Source: Maea johnstoni (taxonomy: Eukaryota > Annelida > Polychaeta > Spionida > Magelonidae). Taken from it: a DNA stretch of 64,000 nt. Both the position numbers and the translations under genes were made by a program. Of this stretch, positions 1 through 12,600 are shown piece after piece. Within the stretch, counting starts at the first letter, position 1; each line of letters begins with the position of its first letter. The notes below the pieces were generated by a model. That model made no database searches, was not told the origin of the DNA, and saw nothing but the letters and a program-made list of their open reading frames with translations. Location of the stretch: the NCBI GenBank assembly GCA_963942565.1, contig OZ012685.1, forward strand, positions 57,265,917-57,329,916. The letters are read 5' to 3'.

Positions 1-545
1 ACCATCAAAAAATGTCCAGCCTGGGTAAATGTACTCTGTGTATTTTATTGCAAGGTTTAAAGGCATGTGGGCTGTGGTGAATGACAAGGACATGTCCTGG
101 CACTGTACAGTGTCTATTTTGTTGCAGGGTTTAGTCGAGAGTGGGCCACCATCAAGAGGTGCTATATTGAATGTCCTGTGTATTTTATTGCAGGATTTAA
201 AGGCGAGTGGGCCACGGTGAAGGATGAGGAGATGTCCTGCCACTGTACTGTGTATTTTATTGCAGGATTTAAAGGCTAGTGGGCCACAGTGAAGGATGAG
301 GAGAAGTCCTGCCACTGTACTGTGTATTTTATTGCAGGATTTAAAGGCGAGTGGGCCACGGTGAAGGATGAGGTGATGTTCTGCCACTGTACTGTGTATT
401 TTATTGCAGGATTTAAAGGCGAGTGGGCCAAGGTGAAGGATGAGGTGATGTTCTGCCACTGTACTGTGTATTTTATTGCAGGATTTAAAGGCGAGTGGGC
501 CACGGTGAAGGATGAGGAAATATCCTGCCACTATGCTAGTGATAG
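1..545 (+). repeat. 72-bp tandem array, block 1 (CANT1 acceptor-derived)
   Basis: About seven units, the later ones spaced exactly 72 bp apart (TTGCAGG at about 260, 332, 404 and 476). Each unit joins roughly the last 30 nt of an intron (ACTGTGTATTTTATTGCAG) to the first roughly 41 nt of the CANT1 exon that really starts at 1369 (residues [12 protein letters not shown]). The first two units are diverged. 72 is a multiple of three, so one frame stays open through the later units (289-582), but they do not continue into the rest of the exon. The array is probably intronic, so these are decoy acceptors rather than exons. Confidence 0.9.
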
Positions 546-761
546 GTATTGGCTGGGATTCTCATTAACGATCATCGGTTGAGTACAACAGACCAAAATA
601 CATATAGGTAAAATACGCCCAGGAAGAGGTGTCAATACACAGCCTTTTTGCTGTTTATTTCACTCATAGGCGATGCCAAATTTTGGGTTTGATTGATCGA
701 AATCAAAGCTCTTTTACATCTTAGCTTCAATTATGATTGATCAATCATCATATTATCATTA
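546..761. other. Spacer between the two array blocks
   Basis: About 220 bp of AT-rich sequence interrupts the 72-bp array. It includes a short ATTGATCAATCA-type palindromic stretch near 690-750. No gene or known element was recognised. It may be a later insertion into a once continuous array, but no clear target duplication was found. Confidence 0.4.
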
Positions 762-1410
762 CACTGTACTGTGTTACTGTATTTTATTGCAGGATTTAAA
801 AGCGAGTGGGCCACGGTGCAGGATGAGGAGATGTCCTGCAACTGTACTGTGTATTTTATTGCAGGATTTAAGGGCGAGTGGGCCACGGTGCAGGATGAGT
901 AGATGTCCTGCAACTGTACTGTGTATTTTATTGCAGGATTTAAAGGCGAGTGGGCCACGGTGCAGGATGAGTAGATGTCCTGCAACTGTACTGTGTATTT
1001 TATTGCAGGATTTAAAGGCGAGTGGGCCACGGTGCAGGATGAGTAGATGTCCTGCAACTGTACTGTGTATTTTATTGCAGGATTTAAAAGCGAGTGGGCC
1101 ACGGTGCAGGATGAGTAGATGTCCTGCAACTGTACTGTGTATTTTATTGCAGGATTTAAAAGCGAGTGGGCCACGGTGCAGGATGAGTAGATGTCCTGCA
1201 ACTGTACTGTGTATTTTATTGCAGGAATTAAGGGCGTTTGGGCCACGGTGAAGGATGAGGAGATGTCCTGCCACTGTACTGTGTTTTTTATTGCAGGATT
1301 TAAAGGCGAGTGGGCCACGGTACAGGATGAGTAGATGTCCTGCCACTGTACTGTGTATTTTATTGCAGGATTTAAGGGCGAGTGGGCCACGGTGAAGGAT
1401 GAGGAGATGT
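762..1410 (+). repeat. 72-bp tandem array, block 2 (CANT1 acceptor-derived)
   Basis: Nine acceptor-bearing units at 72-bp spacing. The last one runs uninterrupted into the genuine CANT1 exon at 1369. Several units carry GATGAGTAG where the exon has GATGAGGAG, which places an in-frame stop in them, so the block cannot be one long coding repeat. Neighbouring units are nearly identical, which points to recent copying or homogenisation. Confidence 0.92.
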
Positions 1411-1572
1411 ACGTTGGGGGCCTGGGCAAGGAGTGGACCAGTACAACAGGCAAGGTGGAGAGCATCAACCCGCAATGGGTGAAGAGCATCGGAATAAATG
1501 GCGACGTCGTACACCACAACTGGCAGAAAAACTACAACAGCATGAGACACAAGGCTGGCAGTGACTATCCAG
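1369..1572 (+). CDS. CANT1: CANT1 penultimate exon
   Basis: 204 bp, entered in phase 1 after TTGCAG and left in phase 1 before GTAAGG. It encodes [14 protein letters not shown] followed by YVGGLGKEW and the stretch up to SDYPG. Fifteen further acceptor-like copies lie upstream. This is the only one that continues into the full exon. Confidence 0.92.
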
Positions 1573-2606
1573 GTAAGGAAAAAGAAAGGGCAGATCCAAG
1601 ATGAGCATAGTCCTAGGCTAAGAAATTGATTTCACTTATTTAATAACCTACCTAATGTTTACATACCATTCTAAGATGTCTACCCATATTTAGTTCTATA
1701 TTGGCTCACCAGGCGGCCAGTTCTGAATTCTGATTGATCAGTGTGACCACCCTTGGTGCCATCCATCACCAGTCATTGGAACTAAAACCTACACATTCAT
1801 AATCAAGTTATAGAGACCAGAACAGAGAAAAGCATAATTTAATGAAATCATAGACTAGGAGCTAGTCTAGTCCAGGATAAGCTAGGATTCCTATGCAGGG
1901 GGGCTGTTATGTATGTAAGATGGGGGATTTGCATCAACAGAGAGGTAGATCTACCTCATTTCTTTGTTATAAGCAAACCTAATGAAATGACAATTTTAGC
2001 CAGAAAATCAATATTTTGAACCTTAAACCCTCTATGTATCCGGGATAATATTACAGTGAGATAGCAAGAGGCCTCAACTAGGATTGTGAGTTGTTTGGCT
2101 GGCCCAAATGGGCAATTTGTAAATATTGCAATGTAATTAACAATTTTATATGTCTCTATGTGCTGGTGTAAGTATGAACCTTTATCTTAATGTTCTGTAA
2201 GCCATACACTAAAGTACTTTCCAACTTTTCAGGCTACTTGATCCATGAATCGGGCGTGTGGAGTGACATTCACAAGAAGTGGTTCTTCCTTCCAAGGCGG
2301 GCGAGCAAATTCCACTATGACGAAACTGCTGACGAGAAGAGAGCAACAAACATGATGCTGATATGTGACGAGAAATTCGAAAATATTCAGTTAACCAGAA
2401 TAGGACCTTTAAATCCAACGCATGGGTTCTCCTCATTTAAATTCATACCTGGAACAAGGGATCAAGTTATTGTTGCATTAAAATCAGAAGAAGATCAAGG
2501 CAAAGTCAATAGTTATGTATTGGCTTTTACCATAGATGGAGAAATATTATTAGATGAGACTAAAATGGTGGGAAATTTTAAATTTGAGGGAATTGAATTT
2601 TTATGA
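1369..2606 (+). CDS. CANT1: CANT1, soluble calcium-activated nucleotidase (last two exons)
   Basis: These are the 3' two exons of the apyrase-type, Ca2+-dependent nucleoside diphosphatase CANT1, an ER/Golgi or secreted enzyme that hydrolyses UDP and GDP and supports glycosylation and proteoglycan synthesis. Exons are 1369..1572 and 2233..2606; the codon split at the junction gives Gly (G|GC), matching PG-YLIHES in vertebrate CANT1. Family signatures visible are [51 protein letters not shown] and the terminal FEGIEF. The protein ends at the usual family C-terminus. The 5' exons lie outside the window. Upstream of the first exon its own acceptor has been tandemly copied. Identification is from remembered family sequence. 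Confidence 0.93.
2233..2606 (+). CDS. CANT1: CANT1 terminal coding exon
   Basis: Acceptor CTTTTCAG, then GC TAC TTG ATC (YLIHESGVW), read to TGA at 2604-2606. It contains [18 protein letters not shown] and KFEGIEFL, conserved in CANT1 blades 4-5 of the five-bladed propeller. No intron interrupts it. Confidence 0.93.
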
Positions 2607-2802
2607 TGAAATAGAATGATGTTAGCTAAATGATATATGATTTCAATTTGAAAATTGGACTTGAAAACTGTCAACTTTCAGATTTTTAAAAGAGAAACTA
2701 GTTATAAAGTTGGACTTGGTATAATATTAAGACATTGTTGTGCATAGGCATTGTGTCATGTTAGTATGGGTTGTTTTTACCTCATACCCTTCAATTAAGA
2801 AT

Positions 2803-3165
<363 letters not shown>

Positions 3166-3170
3166 ATATA

Positions 3171-3270
3171 TCCTTCAGATATTTTCTGATAATTGTTTTT
3201 GTTAGAGAGATATCAAGATATCATCCAAGTAGTCAGGCGTTTTTGTTTGCTATAGGTATGAACGGGTTAA
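3171..3270. mobile_element. Right half of a TTAA MITE (family A)
   Basis: The sequence from ATATTTTCTGATAATTG to GGTATGAACGGGTTAA matches the right half of the family-A elements at 25.9-29.9 kb. It ends in GGGTTAA at 3264-3270. The left half is absent, replaced by the AT tract. Confidence 0.65.
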
Positions 3271-3414
3271 ACTGCACACCATTATTTGGACATCTGATCC
3301 CTATGCTAGTATCGTACAACACGCTGCCATGGTGTCATTGAACACCTGTATGCAAATATTTACCTGCACACCAAGGGCAGTTACCTGTCATTCGCATTAC
3401 TGTGCAAAATATGA

Positions 3415-3545
<131 letters not shown>

Positions 3546-4212
3546 ATTTAGTTAGAGATCATGAAACCTTTCACATACTGTTTTGTGGTGACTGCTATTG
3601 TTGCACATAGTAGATAACAAAAGGGGCATCTTATGTATTGTGTAGGATTTTAGTGCTTTGTCCACAATCTTTGCCTAACATGTTGGGCAAGTAACCATGT
3701 CTCATAGAATTTTCCCCTGTCCATCAGAGATTTTACTTGCCAACGGAAAATGGGCAGGCCGTGATATCAATCCTTTTTCAAGTATAATTGATGTAAATAT
3801 TCATGAATGGCACTTATACTTGTAAAACTTTACCAAGAATAGCATTGTAACATAGTAATGTATCGCTGTGTAAGGTGCCTTACTGCTGGAAATACCAATT
3901 CATGTGCAGTGCATTAAACTGTAGGTTATACAAGAGTAATTCATTTAAAGCAGTCCCAGAAATGCATGGTTACAAGTGTTGATTCTTTTGATTTTGCTAA
4001 TGTCTTATAATGGCACCAATGAAATGTAAGGAAGCATGTAGAATATGTGTACAGTGCTTTGACTGTATATAAAAGAAATGAATGCTTATTATGTACAATC
4101 TTAATTAGTTGAACAGTCTGTGTCATTGGTATAAGGGATAAAATGATGGTGTGTACACAGTTTTATTATAGCTTTTTGAAGGTAATACAGAGCTGACTCG
4201 CACAATGATAAA

Positions 4213-4563
4213 TACTGTAATTTTGCATGTATAAGATGCACGTTTTTACATATGATGAACCCCTCAAATTAGGGGTGCGACTCATACACAAAGCTAGAAA
4301 TCAAGGATGTTTTACATCGAGTCCCCAGGCTACACGGAGATCCGCAATCGATGATCCTGCCAATCTTGTCCTATTTACGCTATTGCTCCCTGCAAAAAAA
4401 TTATAACCTGACAATATGCACCTAGCCATTAGGGCACTCCATAAAGCTGAAAAGGGTGTGTGCACTATACACAAAGCTAAGGTCTATACATCATTTTCAA
4501 GGCCTGAATAAGGGGTGCCACTTATGTACGGGTGCATCTTTTACACGCAAACTTACGGTATAT
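4213..4563. mobile_element. Short inverted-repeat element (MITE)
   Basis: Left end ATACTGTAATTTTGCATGTA and AAGATGCAC; the right end reads inverted as ATACCGTAAGTTTGCGTG and AAAAGATGCACC. This gives about 30-bp imperfect terminal inverted repeats on a 350-bp element with no coding capacity. TA at both ends fits a Tc1/mariner-type target, but the superfamily is a guess. Confidence 0.65.
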
Positions 4564-5697
4564 ATTACACTTTAAAGGTATTAGTTTCAGTAATTCATAC
4601 CTGATTTTGAATGTGATCTTAGCATAATATTGATCTACAAATCAAAAGTCACAAGTATGGGTAGTGCTGTATAATTTCTGCTGGTACTATTTTATAATGT
4701 ATACAATCACTGAGGGTGAATAATCTTTATATCCCATTTTGCCACTGATTTGAATCTAATCTTAGCATAATATTTAACTAAAAATCTACAGTTTTTATCC
4801 CATTTTGTCCCTGATGTTCAAACCAGTCCTAATTTATCTTGAAACTTCTGGAGGGCAAAATATATTCAAATGAAATGGAATGGAATGTAAGGTAAATTCT
4901 AATGCATTGTTTGTAGGATATCTAGTTTGAAGAGTGACTTAATGAGCTTCTGTACTTAGTGAGACAAGGGGAATATGAGGGTTTCATAATGGTAGACTTT
5001 GGAGGATCATTTTGTTTTACAGAACAAAATATCGGGATCTCTTTGTTGGGGAAGGTTTGATTTTAAAATGATGGATCTTGGCATGGATATTATACTACGA
5101 GGGATGGGAAATTCTTAATCTTGCTGATATGCATAGTTTTTCAAGGTGGTTGATTTCAAAAGACCACTCAAGACCGCTGCTCTGAAGACAGTCATTACTA
5201 ATGGGATGCAGGCAATATAGAAATTTCACAAGATCTGAATACCCAAGGAGCTTATGTATGCAGTGCCACTGTATGTAAGCATAATTGGGTGTCTTATCTA
5301 ATAATTGATTCATGATCATAGTACTGGATATTTTAATGACCTTTACTTGGGTGCTTTCATTTGTTTTGAGAGTGGGAGAGACTGTATTCCACCAATCACA
5401 AGGCAAAAGAATATTAGCTGAGAAACTGTACCCATTACCCATATAAGGTACCACCTGCAAGCTTTTAGAACAAAGGAGCCAAACATGAGAAGTGTGCCAT
5501 ATAGCACACTTTAAGGACTGAAATTGCAAAATGGCAGCTATGTAAAATGTGGTGCATGATCAAAAGGTCACATTTAGTTCTATGGTAATCAGCACATGTA
5601 GCAATGAATGCGATAGCACTGATAAGCAATACAGTTTCAAGAATTTATTAGGGTGTAACTGATTAACTGGTTTTAATTTGAAACGTGTTATGCATCA

Positions 5698-6004
5698 GGG
5701 TCTTAGCAGGGATTTAGAAACTGGGTGCCCAAAATTGGCACTTGTAAAATTTTTGGCCGTCCAATTTTATTATGGGGACCACAATATACTCAGATTTCAA
5801 CCATAAACATGTATAAATATATCAAAATAAGGCATGATATCTTTATACAATGCCATGGGAATTATATGGAACTGAAAAAATTCAATAATATGCTTGAGAT
5901 CAACATTTTCAGATATTGCTCACCAAAAAAATTGGTTGTCCTGAGAGGTGCTTTTTAAGGGTTTGTGTCTCAAAAAAAAACTAGACGCCCTGCTGGCTAA
6001 GACC
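5698..6004. mobile_element. Dispersed repeat, family D, copy 1
   Basis: It starts GGGTCTTAGCAGGGATTT and ends CCCTGCTGGCTAAGACC, so the ends are inverted copies of GGTCTTAGCCAG. About 250 bp of the interior matches the copies at 36.0 and 48.7 kb (GAAACTGGGTGCCCAAAATT, AAGGCATGATATC, ATGCTTGAGAT). Non-coding, probably a non-autonomous DNA transposon. Confidence 0.75.
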
Positions 6005-6280
6005 ATGTTATGCATATTCTTTTTGTTGTGTTTGATATGGGTGCATTATGAATTATGAGCAGCTCCCCTTGTCATCACATGCTTGATTTGCAGGTATACT
6101 CTGTGAATAATATGTCGAGCAAATCAGTCATACTGTGTAATTTATACAACTGTATGTTAAAAAGCAACATGAAAATTACCATAATGCATGAATCTAGCTT
6201 CAGTTAATTCTTAACAGTTAGATAGTTAGTTATTTGAGCCATTGGTACTTAATGATATTGCTTTGGGCACCTTGCATGTG

Positions 6281-6436
6281 CAGTCAATCCTGCCAGGAAA
6301 GACAAATAACATGTTCACTTTGAAGCGGTGAACAATAAGGGTGATTTTTTTATTTATTGGATTTTAGAACTGGTCTTTTAGGATGGGTGGGTGGGTGGTC
6401 TCTCTTATCAGGTGGCCTTTAGAGCAGGTTTGACTG
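6281..6436. mobile_element. Tc1/mariner-like MITE, copy 1
   Basis: Ends CAGTCAATCCTG and, inverted, CAGTCAAACCTG, flanking about 155 bp. Related to the better copy at 6583-6764 and to a partial copy near 32165-32218. Confidence 0.6.
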
Positions 6437-6582
6437 TACATGTCATGAGCGTTTTGGGGAACCAGATGTGTTCTCCACCATTATCAAGAACTTCATGTGT
6501 GTTTTTTATCTTGTGCAATCAGTCATAATCATTCATTTTCAGGAAACCTTCAGAAACCACAAAATTGCCTATTCCCTATGTA

Positions 6583-6764
6583 TACAGTCAAACCTGTATT
6601 AGGAGACCTCCCAAGGGAAGTCCAAAATATGGTCTCCTAAGACGGGTGGTCTCTTAATAGAGGGTCATTTAAACTAGAATGTTAGACCAGGGGAAATGAA
6701 AATGTGGTCTTTCAATGGAGGTGGTCTCTTAATAAGGGTGGATTATTGGGCAGGTTTGACTGTA
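6583..6764. mobile_element. Tc1/mariner-like MITE, copy 2
   Basis: Perfect 14-bp inverted ends TACAGTCAAACCTG / CAGGTTTGACTGTA. The outermost TA may be the duplicated target. The interior repeats GGTGGTCTCTTAATA motifs. Non-coding, 182 bp. Confidence 0.75.
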
Positions 6765-6868
6765 TGTCCCTGATTTGTAAGACATCCATGCTTTCTTTTA
6801 TTTAAGCACTGGGCTTGTCTGTAGCTCACTAAGCATGTGGAGACCATTTAAAAGGTCTCAGTATTTAA

Positions 6869-7075
6869 CCCTTCCAATGCTGAGGCTACTTTCATCAAAA
6901 GCACATAGACGCAAAGAATTTTGAAAAACAATGAAACCCTGTCATGTTGGTATTCATTTGATAGCTCTTGCTGAGCTCTCTCAGATTAGTACCCATGTAC
7001 CAGGGGTTCTGTCATTTTTCAGGGTTTTTTTGCATCATTTTGTATTGGCCAAATTAGCCGCCAGCATCATAAGGG
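6869..7075. mobile_element. TTAA MITE, family B, copy 1
   Basis: Preceded by TTAA, then CCCTTCCAATGCTGAGGC; it ends near AGCCGCCAGCATCATAAGGG. The interior (CCCTGTCATGTTGGTATTCA, TTTTGTATTGGCCAAATTAG) recurs at 16.4, 33.2, 41.3 and 46.1 kb. CCC/GGG ends beside TTAA are typical of piggyBac-type elements. Confidence 0.75.
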
Positions 7076-7590
7076 CTCAAGGAAAGGATTAGCCCCATTA
7101 CTGTAGGGTTATGGAAATAAGTGTGTGGCTGTCTGGAGAATTGATGTGCATGCACGGTAAAAATGCTGCTTCTTACCATAGGAACCAATTCAATTATGGG
7201 GAAAATGTCATACTGGGTATTTTAGTATAACTACAATTTAAAGTAGGTGTAGTTTTAACTTTAAAAATTGACATTTTAAGTGACATTTTGAGTACATATG
7301 GTACTAGAAATAAGTTGAGGCACCTGCTCTAGATATGGAATCTCACCTTAAAGTGTTATGTAGCAGTTTATTTAGTCACCTCACATAGGAACTACGTGCA
7401 AATATTTATGCTGACTTCAACCTTGTGATTATCTAAGTCTTTCTTTTTTATATCCAGCTCTTGGGTATATCAAAATGTGTCTTTCATTATGCATTTAATG
7501 ATGCAAATTTCAAATCTTAAGTGTGATCTTTTCTAACTTTTATTGAAACAGTATAGCCTTCTGGGAAGGTGATTCTAACAGTTCTGGTCT

Positions 7591-7810
7591 ATCCTAATGA
7601 CCGAGTGGTCAAAGGCATTGCCACTGACTGCTAGCCATCTCTCACCAGTCCCGGGGTTTGAATCCCGGCTGGGGCATGTTAAGAAGTTGTCAGTGACTTG
7701 GGGTTAGGAGGTGGTTTTTGCCAGGTACTCTGGTTTCCTTAACCAATTACAATTGGCTAGTCACAACTCAACTGCAACATGGCAGAAAAAGTGACGATAA
7801 CAGAAATTCC
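7591..7810 (+). mobile_element. tRNA-derived SINE
   Basis: The head resembles a class II tRNA (Ser/Leu type): A-box-like GACCGAGTGGTCAAAGGC at about 7599-7616 and a good B box, GGTTTGAATCC, at 7655-7665 inside TCCCGGGGTTTGAATCCCGG. The body includes CCAGGTACTCTGGTTTCC. An intact tRNA cloverleaf is not kept, so this is read as a pol III-derived SINE rather than a tRNA gene. Confidence 0.7.
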
Positions 7811-9412
7811 AAATTCCTGCGACTTCAAAACTAGATTATTAACATATTTGATTATGGTGAATAAGTCTGATATTGCATTGTAATGGAACAAGCTTTAGCT
7901 ATTGACTTTACCAGTCAAATGCCCTCTGAAATGGTTTTGAATTTTATAAATTGATTGCATACAAGATTCTGCTATTGTCAGAAATACATTGAACTTTTGA
8001 ATTTGAAAAAAAGAATTGTAAGCTAACTAGTGAATGTGGTGCTTCTTGTAGAAGCTAGTAACATCCAAAATGCTTACTTTAATACTGCAAAATTGGTTGG
8101 ATATTTAGCATTTAAAGATATCATTGAATAGGAACTTTTTAGGGATATGAAAAACATGTTTAAAGTGGTGGGAATACTGCCTTTCAATTTCAATTTCCTA
8201 AAAGCTCATATATGAGTGCAAAGTGTGGAAATAATGATACCTTTCTAATAAATAAATTTATTATGATGCCTTTCAATGCTAGGGAATATGTAATCATGAA
8301 AGTAGTGCATTTATATTGAAAGTGGTAATGTGCAAGTTGAAAGGAACACTTAGTGGTGCAGTGCAAAGATGTTGGTGAATATTTTGTTCATGATGGAAAT
8401 GGCACTCTTAGAATTGTTGCAGTAGGTCATGTATAGTTTTCTAAAGGAAATGAATGTATATATTGTGAAGGAAATAAACTATAACATTTTCTAGAACATT
8501 ACTTGTGCTTTTTTAATGCAGTTTCAATTACACTGATTTGTTGAGAAGTACAATTAGAACAGCATATGTGAATGAAACACAATACTTATCCTTGAATGAA
8601 ACACAATACACATTCCAGAGTGGTGCACAGTGTTCTTGTAACCTTTACTAGGGCCGGGCCCTAGTACATGGCTCTGCTAAGTCCCACACATTATCTATTG
8701 TGCAGCTTAACCTTTTGAAGTAACTCAACACATTGATATGAAAAAATAATGTTACATGATTGTTTTCCTAGATTTTTTCAAGGCAAACACGTACAAATGC
8801 TGAAATTGAGATGATTTGTAAATTTAACTCATTTAACTAGTGTGAATACTGTTTACTTCAAAATATGTTAACATACTTTTTTGCAGTAGTTACATACTCA
8901 TACCCTCCACCCTATGTATACTTAGTCAAACACGAAAACAAGAAAAGATATTGCAGTATATTGAATTAAATAAACATTCAAAAAAAGAATGAGGAAAATT
9001 GAGAACACATATGTCATTGAATTATTTAAAACTCATTATCTTAATTTGGGATGGAAACATTTTATAGGTTTTTTAAAGTTGATTTATTGGAATATAGAAT
9101 AAAAGTATAGCAAAGATGAAAATTAGAAGTACAGCATCTATCTGTGTTCCACCTGCCCATTGACAAGTTACTGGACGGTGCTGCCATCTATTGATGATAT
9201 GATTTTCTAGACTAGCCCCAGTCTCACAATCACGTCACGGATTAGTAGCTCAGAGGACTGGCACTAGTCTATGACTTTCGGACTTGATCGACCTTCACCT
9301 TGAACGCCGACGACCAATCGAAAAAGTTTACGTATACGTCAACATCACAAGGATCCGCTAAGTGTAATCACACATCAGGAGAACTGTCATAATATACACA
9401 CACGTGGGAAAG

Positions 9413-9629
9413 ATGACTCTTCTAACTTGGCACCACACAGCTACCGTCATATCGGCGACTTTACTATTCTCAGGGTTGGTCATGTCGTATGGAGGCCTCG
9501 ATGAGAAGACGGAGGACGATATGGGTGATTTGGGAGGCGAGCTGCTCGCTGGCCTGGCGCACATGCTAGCAGGCGCCGGAGAGAGTGGGGAGGGGCTCGG
9601 AGGTGTCTGCGAGTTCAAGTGTTCAAATG
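9413..9629 (+). CDS. PLA2G12: PLA2G12 exon 1 (signal peptide)
   Basis: ATG at 9413, donor ATG|GTAAGC, phase 1 out. It encodes the signal peptide, an acidic/Gly-rich linker (DEKTEDDMGDLGGELLAGLA) and the start of the PLA2 domain, CEFKCSNG. Confidence 0.87.
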
Positions 9630-12600
9630 GTAAGCAACATCAAATGGTCAGGTAGAGTTTGGAATTCGAAATTTCTGTTCTGTCATATTTTCTGCCATAT
9701 CAGGGATAAGACATGGACCACTATAGTTGATGAGTGCTGAATCTGGACTGGACTACCATGGGCGCAGAGTAGGTCACTGGTGACTTTCTCACCTGCCTAG
9801 ACCTGGTTTGTGTCGTCGCAAACAGGTGATTACGCCCCATATGCGAAAACGGGCACTGTCCAATATGCCCCACTTTTACTAACATTAGTATATTTCTACT
9901 TTCTCCTTTCTCTTCTTTATTTCTTTTACTTTCTCTTTCTCTTTTGCTCTTATAGTTTCTTCATAGTCTCGACTAATAGAGATTTGTATCATGGATTCAT
10001 TTCACTCGTGTGACATGTCGGCACACAAAGCACTATTTAACAGTTAAATAGTTTTGAAAATGTTCTTACCTACCATTATCAGGAATGTTCATTCTAAAAA
10101 TTCCCTGCCATTATATAGATACTTGTATTGCTTTACTCATGCATCAACGACAAGCAGACACAAGAGGAACAAAAAGCAATACATAAGTAGATATTAGTGT
10201 TGGGAATCACTCCTAATTTCAAAGACTGATCATCAGTCTGTCAGAGTGATCGATGATCAGTTTTTAATTGGAGATGTTTTTGCGCGAACTCGCAGTGACA
10301 CCAGCTATCGATGATCAATGTTTATAACGTACTTACTAAAAGATTGATGGTAGATAAGAAGTGTACGCTGTAGTGAAACAAGACTAATCCTAACATTTTT
10401 TATTTAGTATAGTCTTAGATAAGCAAACACCTAAGGTATAGTTTGTATAAAATCTATCGTCTTGTCTAAGAAATATGGAAATTTATTTCATTTGTAAATA
10501 CTAGGTAGCCACATGCAGCATCTCCCCATGGTGTCATTATCGATCATCAAAAGTGGAGATGATCACTTTGAAAGTTGATTATCCTAAATGACAACTGATC
10601 ATAATCGCTCACCCTAAATAGTGAGATCTCCGATTAATCGGAACATCACTAGTAGATATTTATTAAAATTGCTGCTGACACTGTACTTGATTGCATAGAT
10701 GGCTTAATTCACAGCTGCTAGTCTAGCTGCTCGGCAGGCCGGCAAGCTGCAGAGGGGCGTTTTCGCCCATGGGGTGTAATCGTCATACACCATGTTGTCA
10801 ATCATCGCCTGTTGCTATGAGTATGCAGACCATTGCAGCGGCACTTAGTCATATCCTAAATGGTCATAATGTAAAGTACTTTAGGAACTCAATTCTGGTA
10901 CTACCAGGAATTAAAGGACAAATTAAATGCTCATGCATTGCAGTATTTCTTTTTCTTTATTAAATTTATTTTAAGTGGCAGGTATAAGTTCCCCAACTCG
11001 CGAGCTATAAAAACAAAAATTCTGACATTCTATGAATCATTTACAACCTTGGGAACTCATGCTCATTCCCAAGGGGTGAAAATGATAAACCTCATGTCAG
11101 AATTTTTCATCCTATAGTTTCGTCATCAGGGATCCTCTGTTGCTTATTTACACACTAACTAAGTGCTATGAACCCTGAGTCATGTGTGTTTCATATTTTC
11201 CTTTGTATTTTTCATCCAGGAGGTAAACCAAAGATAAATCCCACTCACATACCCTCTTCAAATGGTTGTGGTACCTTTGGAATACAGGTAAGAATTCTGA
11301 CATTCTCTTTTAAAGTTTTAATTGAATGTGGAAATCAGGTGCCCTTAAAGGTTGTAAAACTACAGAAAATGTATACATCTACTACATTCACATCGTTCCC
11401 CCCTGATACAATTGAATATGATTTCAATTTTCATTCAAGAGATAAGATTTGTTTGAAACTAAGAATGTAAATTTGAAAATTTAACTTTGAAAAACTTAAT
11501 TCACTAACTTATTACATATTGTTGCAACATATTTGCAACATTGAGTCAGGTTTTCAATAGTCTTGTTAGTACATATTGTTGCAACTTATTTGCAACATTG
11601 AGTCAAGTTTTTAAATATATATTCTTGTTAGTACATATTGTTGCAACTTATTTGCAATACTGAATTAATTTTTAAAAGGTATAAACTTTAGTTCAATGGA
11701 CACAAAATTGCCACACGGTAGCAGCTATTCTCCCTATTATAATTTGGCATCAGACCTTTGTGAGGAAAATTACAATTTGGACTCACGAGGGCTAAGATAA
11801 ATCTTGGTTGTGCAAATTATGAGAAAGCATTGTCCCAAAAGTTTTAAAAAAGTGTTTCTTTCCTGTTTTCAGATCCAGACAGGAAAATTACCTGAGTTTG
11901 AAGCGTGCTGTGATAGACATGACAAATGCTACGATACTTGCAATAAAAATAAAGCGAAATGTGATCAGGAATTCAAAAACTGCTTGACAAGTGTGTGTCA
12001 AGTGGCCAATACACAGGGAAGATTTGACCAAGATGAATTTAGTGGTATGTTGTCCTTTTCATTTCTCATTTCTTATATACAGGTACATTTTCTTTATGGT
12101 TGTGTTTAAGGAAGATAACGCCTTTAGCTTATACTCATTGCCAGCTTGACATATGATCTCTATTTCCAAACCATTTTTTCTATGACATGACATTTTGTAG
12201 AGATAGGTTATGTTATGTATGCTCACATATTTTAACTGCAGGTATGATTGGGTTACTGCAGCTCAGGTCGCTTATCAACTAACAATTAATTTACCTGTAA
12301 ATTGTGAAAAACTGTACTCAATTAAGGTATATCTGCTGACTGCTTTATTTAAAGTCACCAAATTATCAAATTTACATATTTTGCAATGTTTGGCTCTTAG
12401 GCCTAGGAAAAAAGTGTTTGTTTCCTGTAAAGATCCGAAAAAAATGGGGTAGGTAGGTTGGTAAAATACGTTTTTTTAGATTATTTTTTTGTTCAAAAAT
12501 GTGTGTTTTATGCATGTTTTATGTTGATTGGGAGTTGGAAGGGCGGAAAAAAACTTTAGGGTAGGGATTTTTTTGAGTATAAATTTGTTAGGGTAAGATC

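Noticed and set aside
731-1550. Open frames of over 250 codons across the CANT1 array, both strands
   Set aside because: The 72-bp period is divisible by three, so any frame free of stops in one unit stays open. The sense frame of the real exon has stops in several units, and no unit has a donor.
5095-5529. 144-codon open frame on minus
   Set aside because: No family resemblance, no splice context and ordinary intergenic composition; probably chance.
7591-7680. A functional tRNA gene
   Set aside because: The B box is good, but the acceptor stem and cloverleaf are not preserved and a non-tRNA body follows, as in SINEs.
12241-12330. Possible exon in PLA2G12 intron 3 (acceptor AACTGCAG, donor TTAAG|GTATAT)
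   Set aside because: The peptide matches nothing in the PLA2 family, and exon 3 joins 4a or 4b directly with conserved sequence, so an extra exon is not needed.
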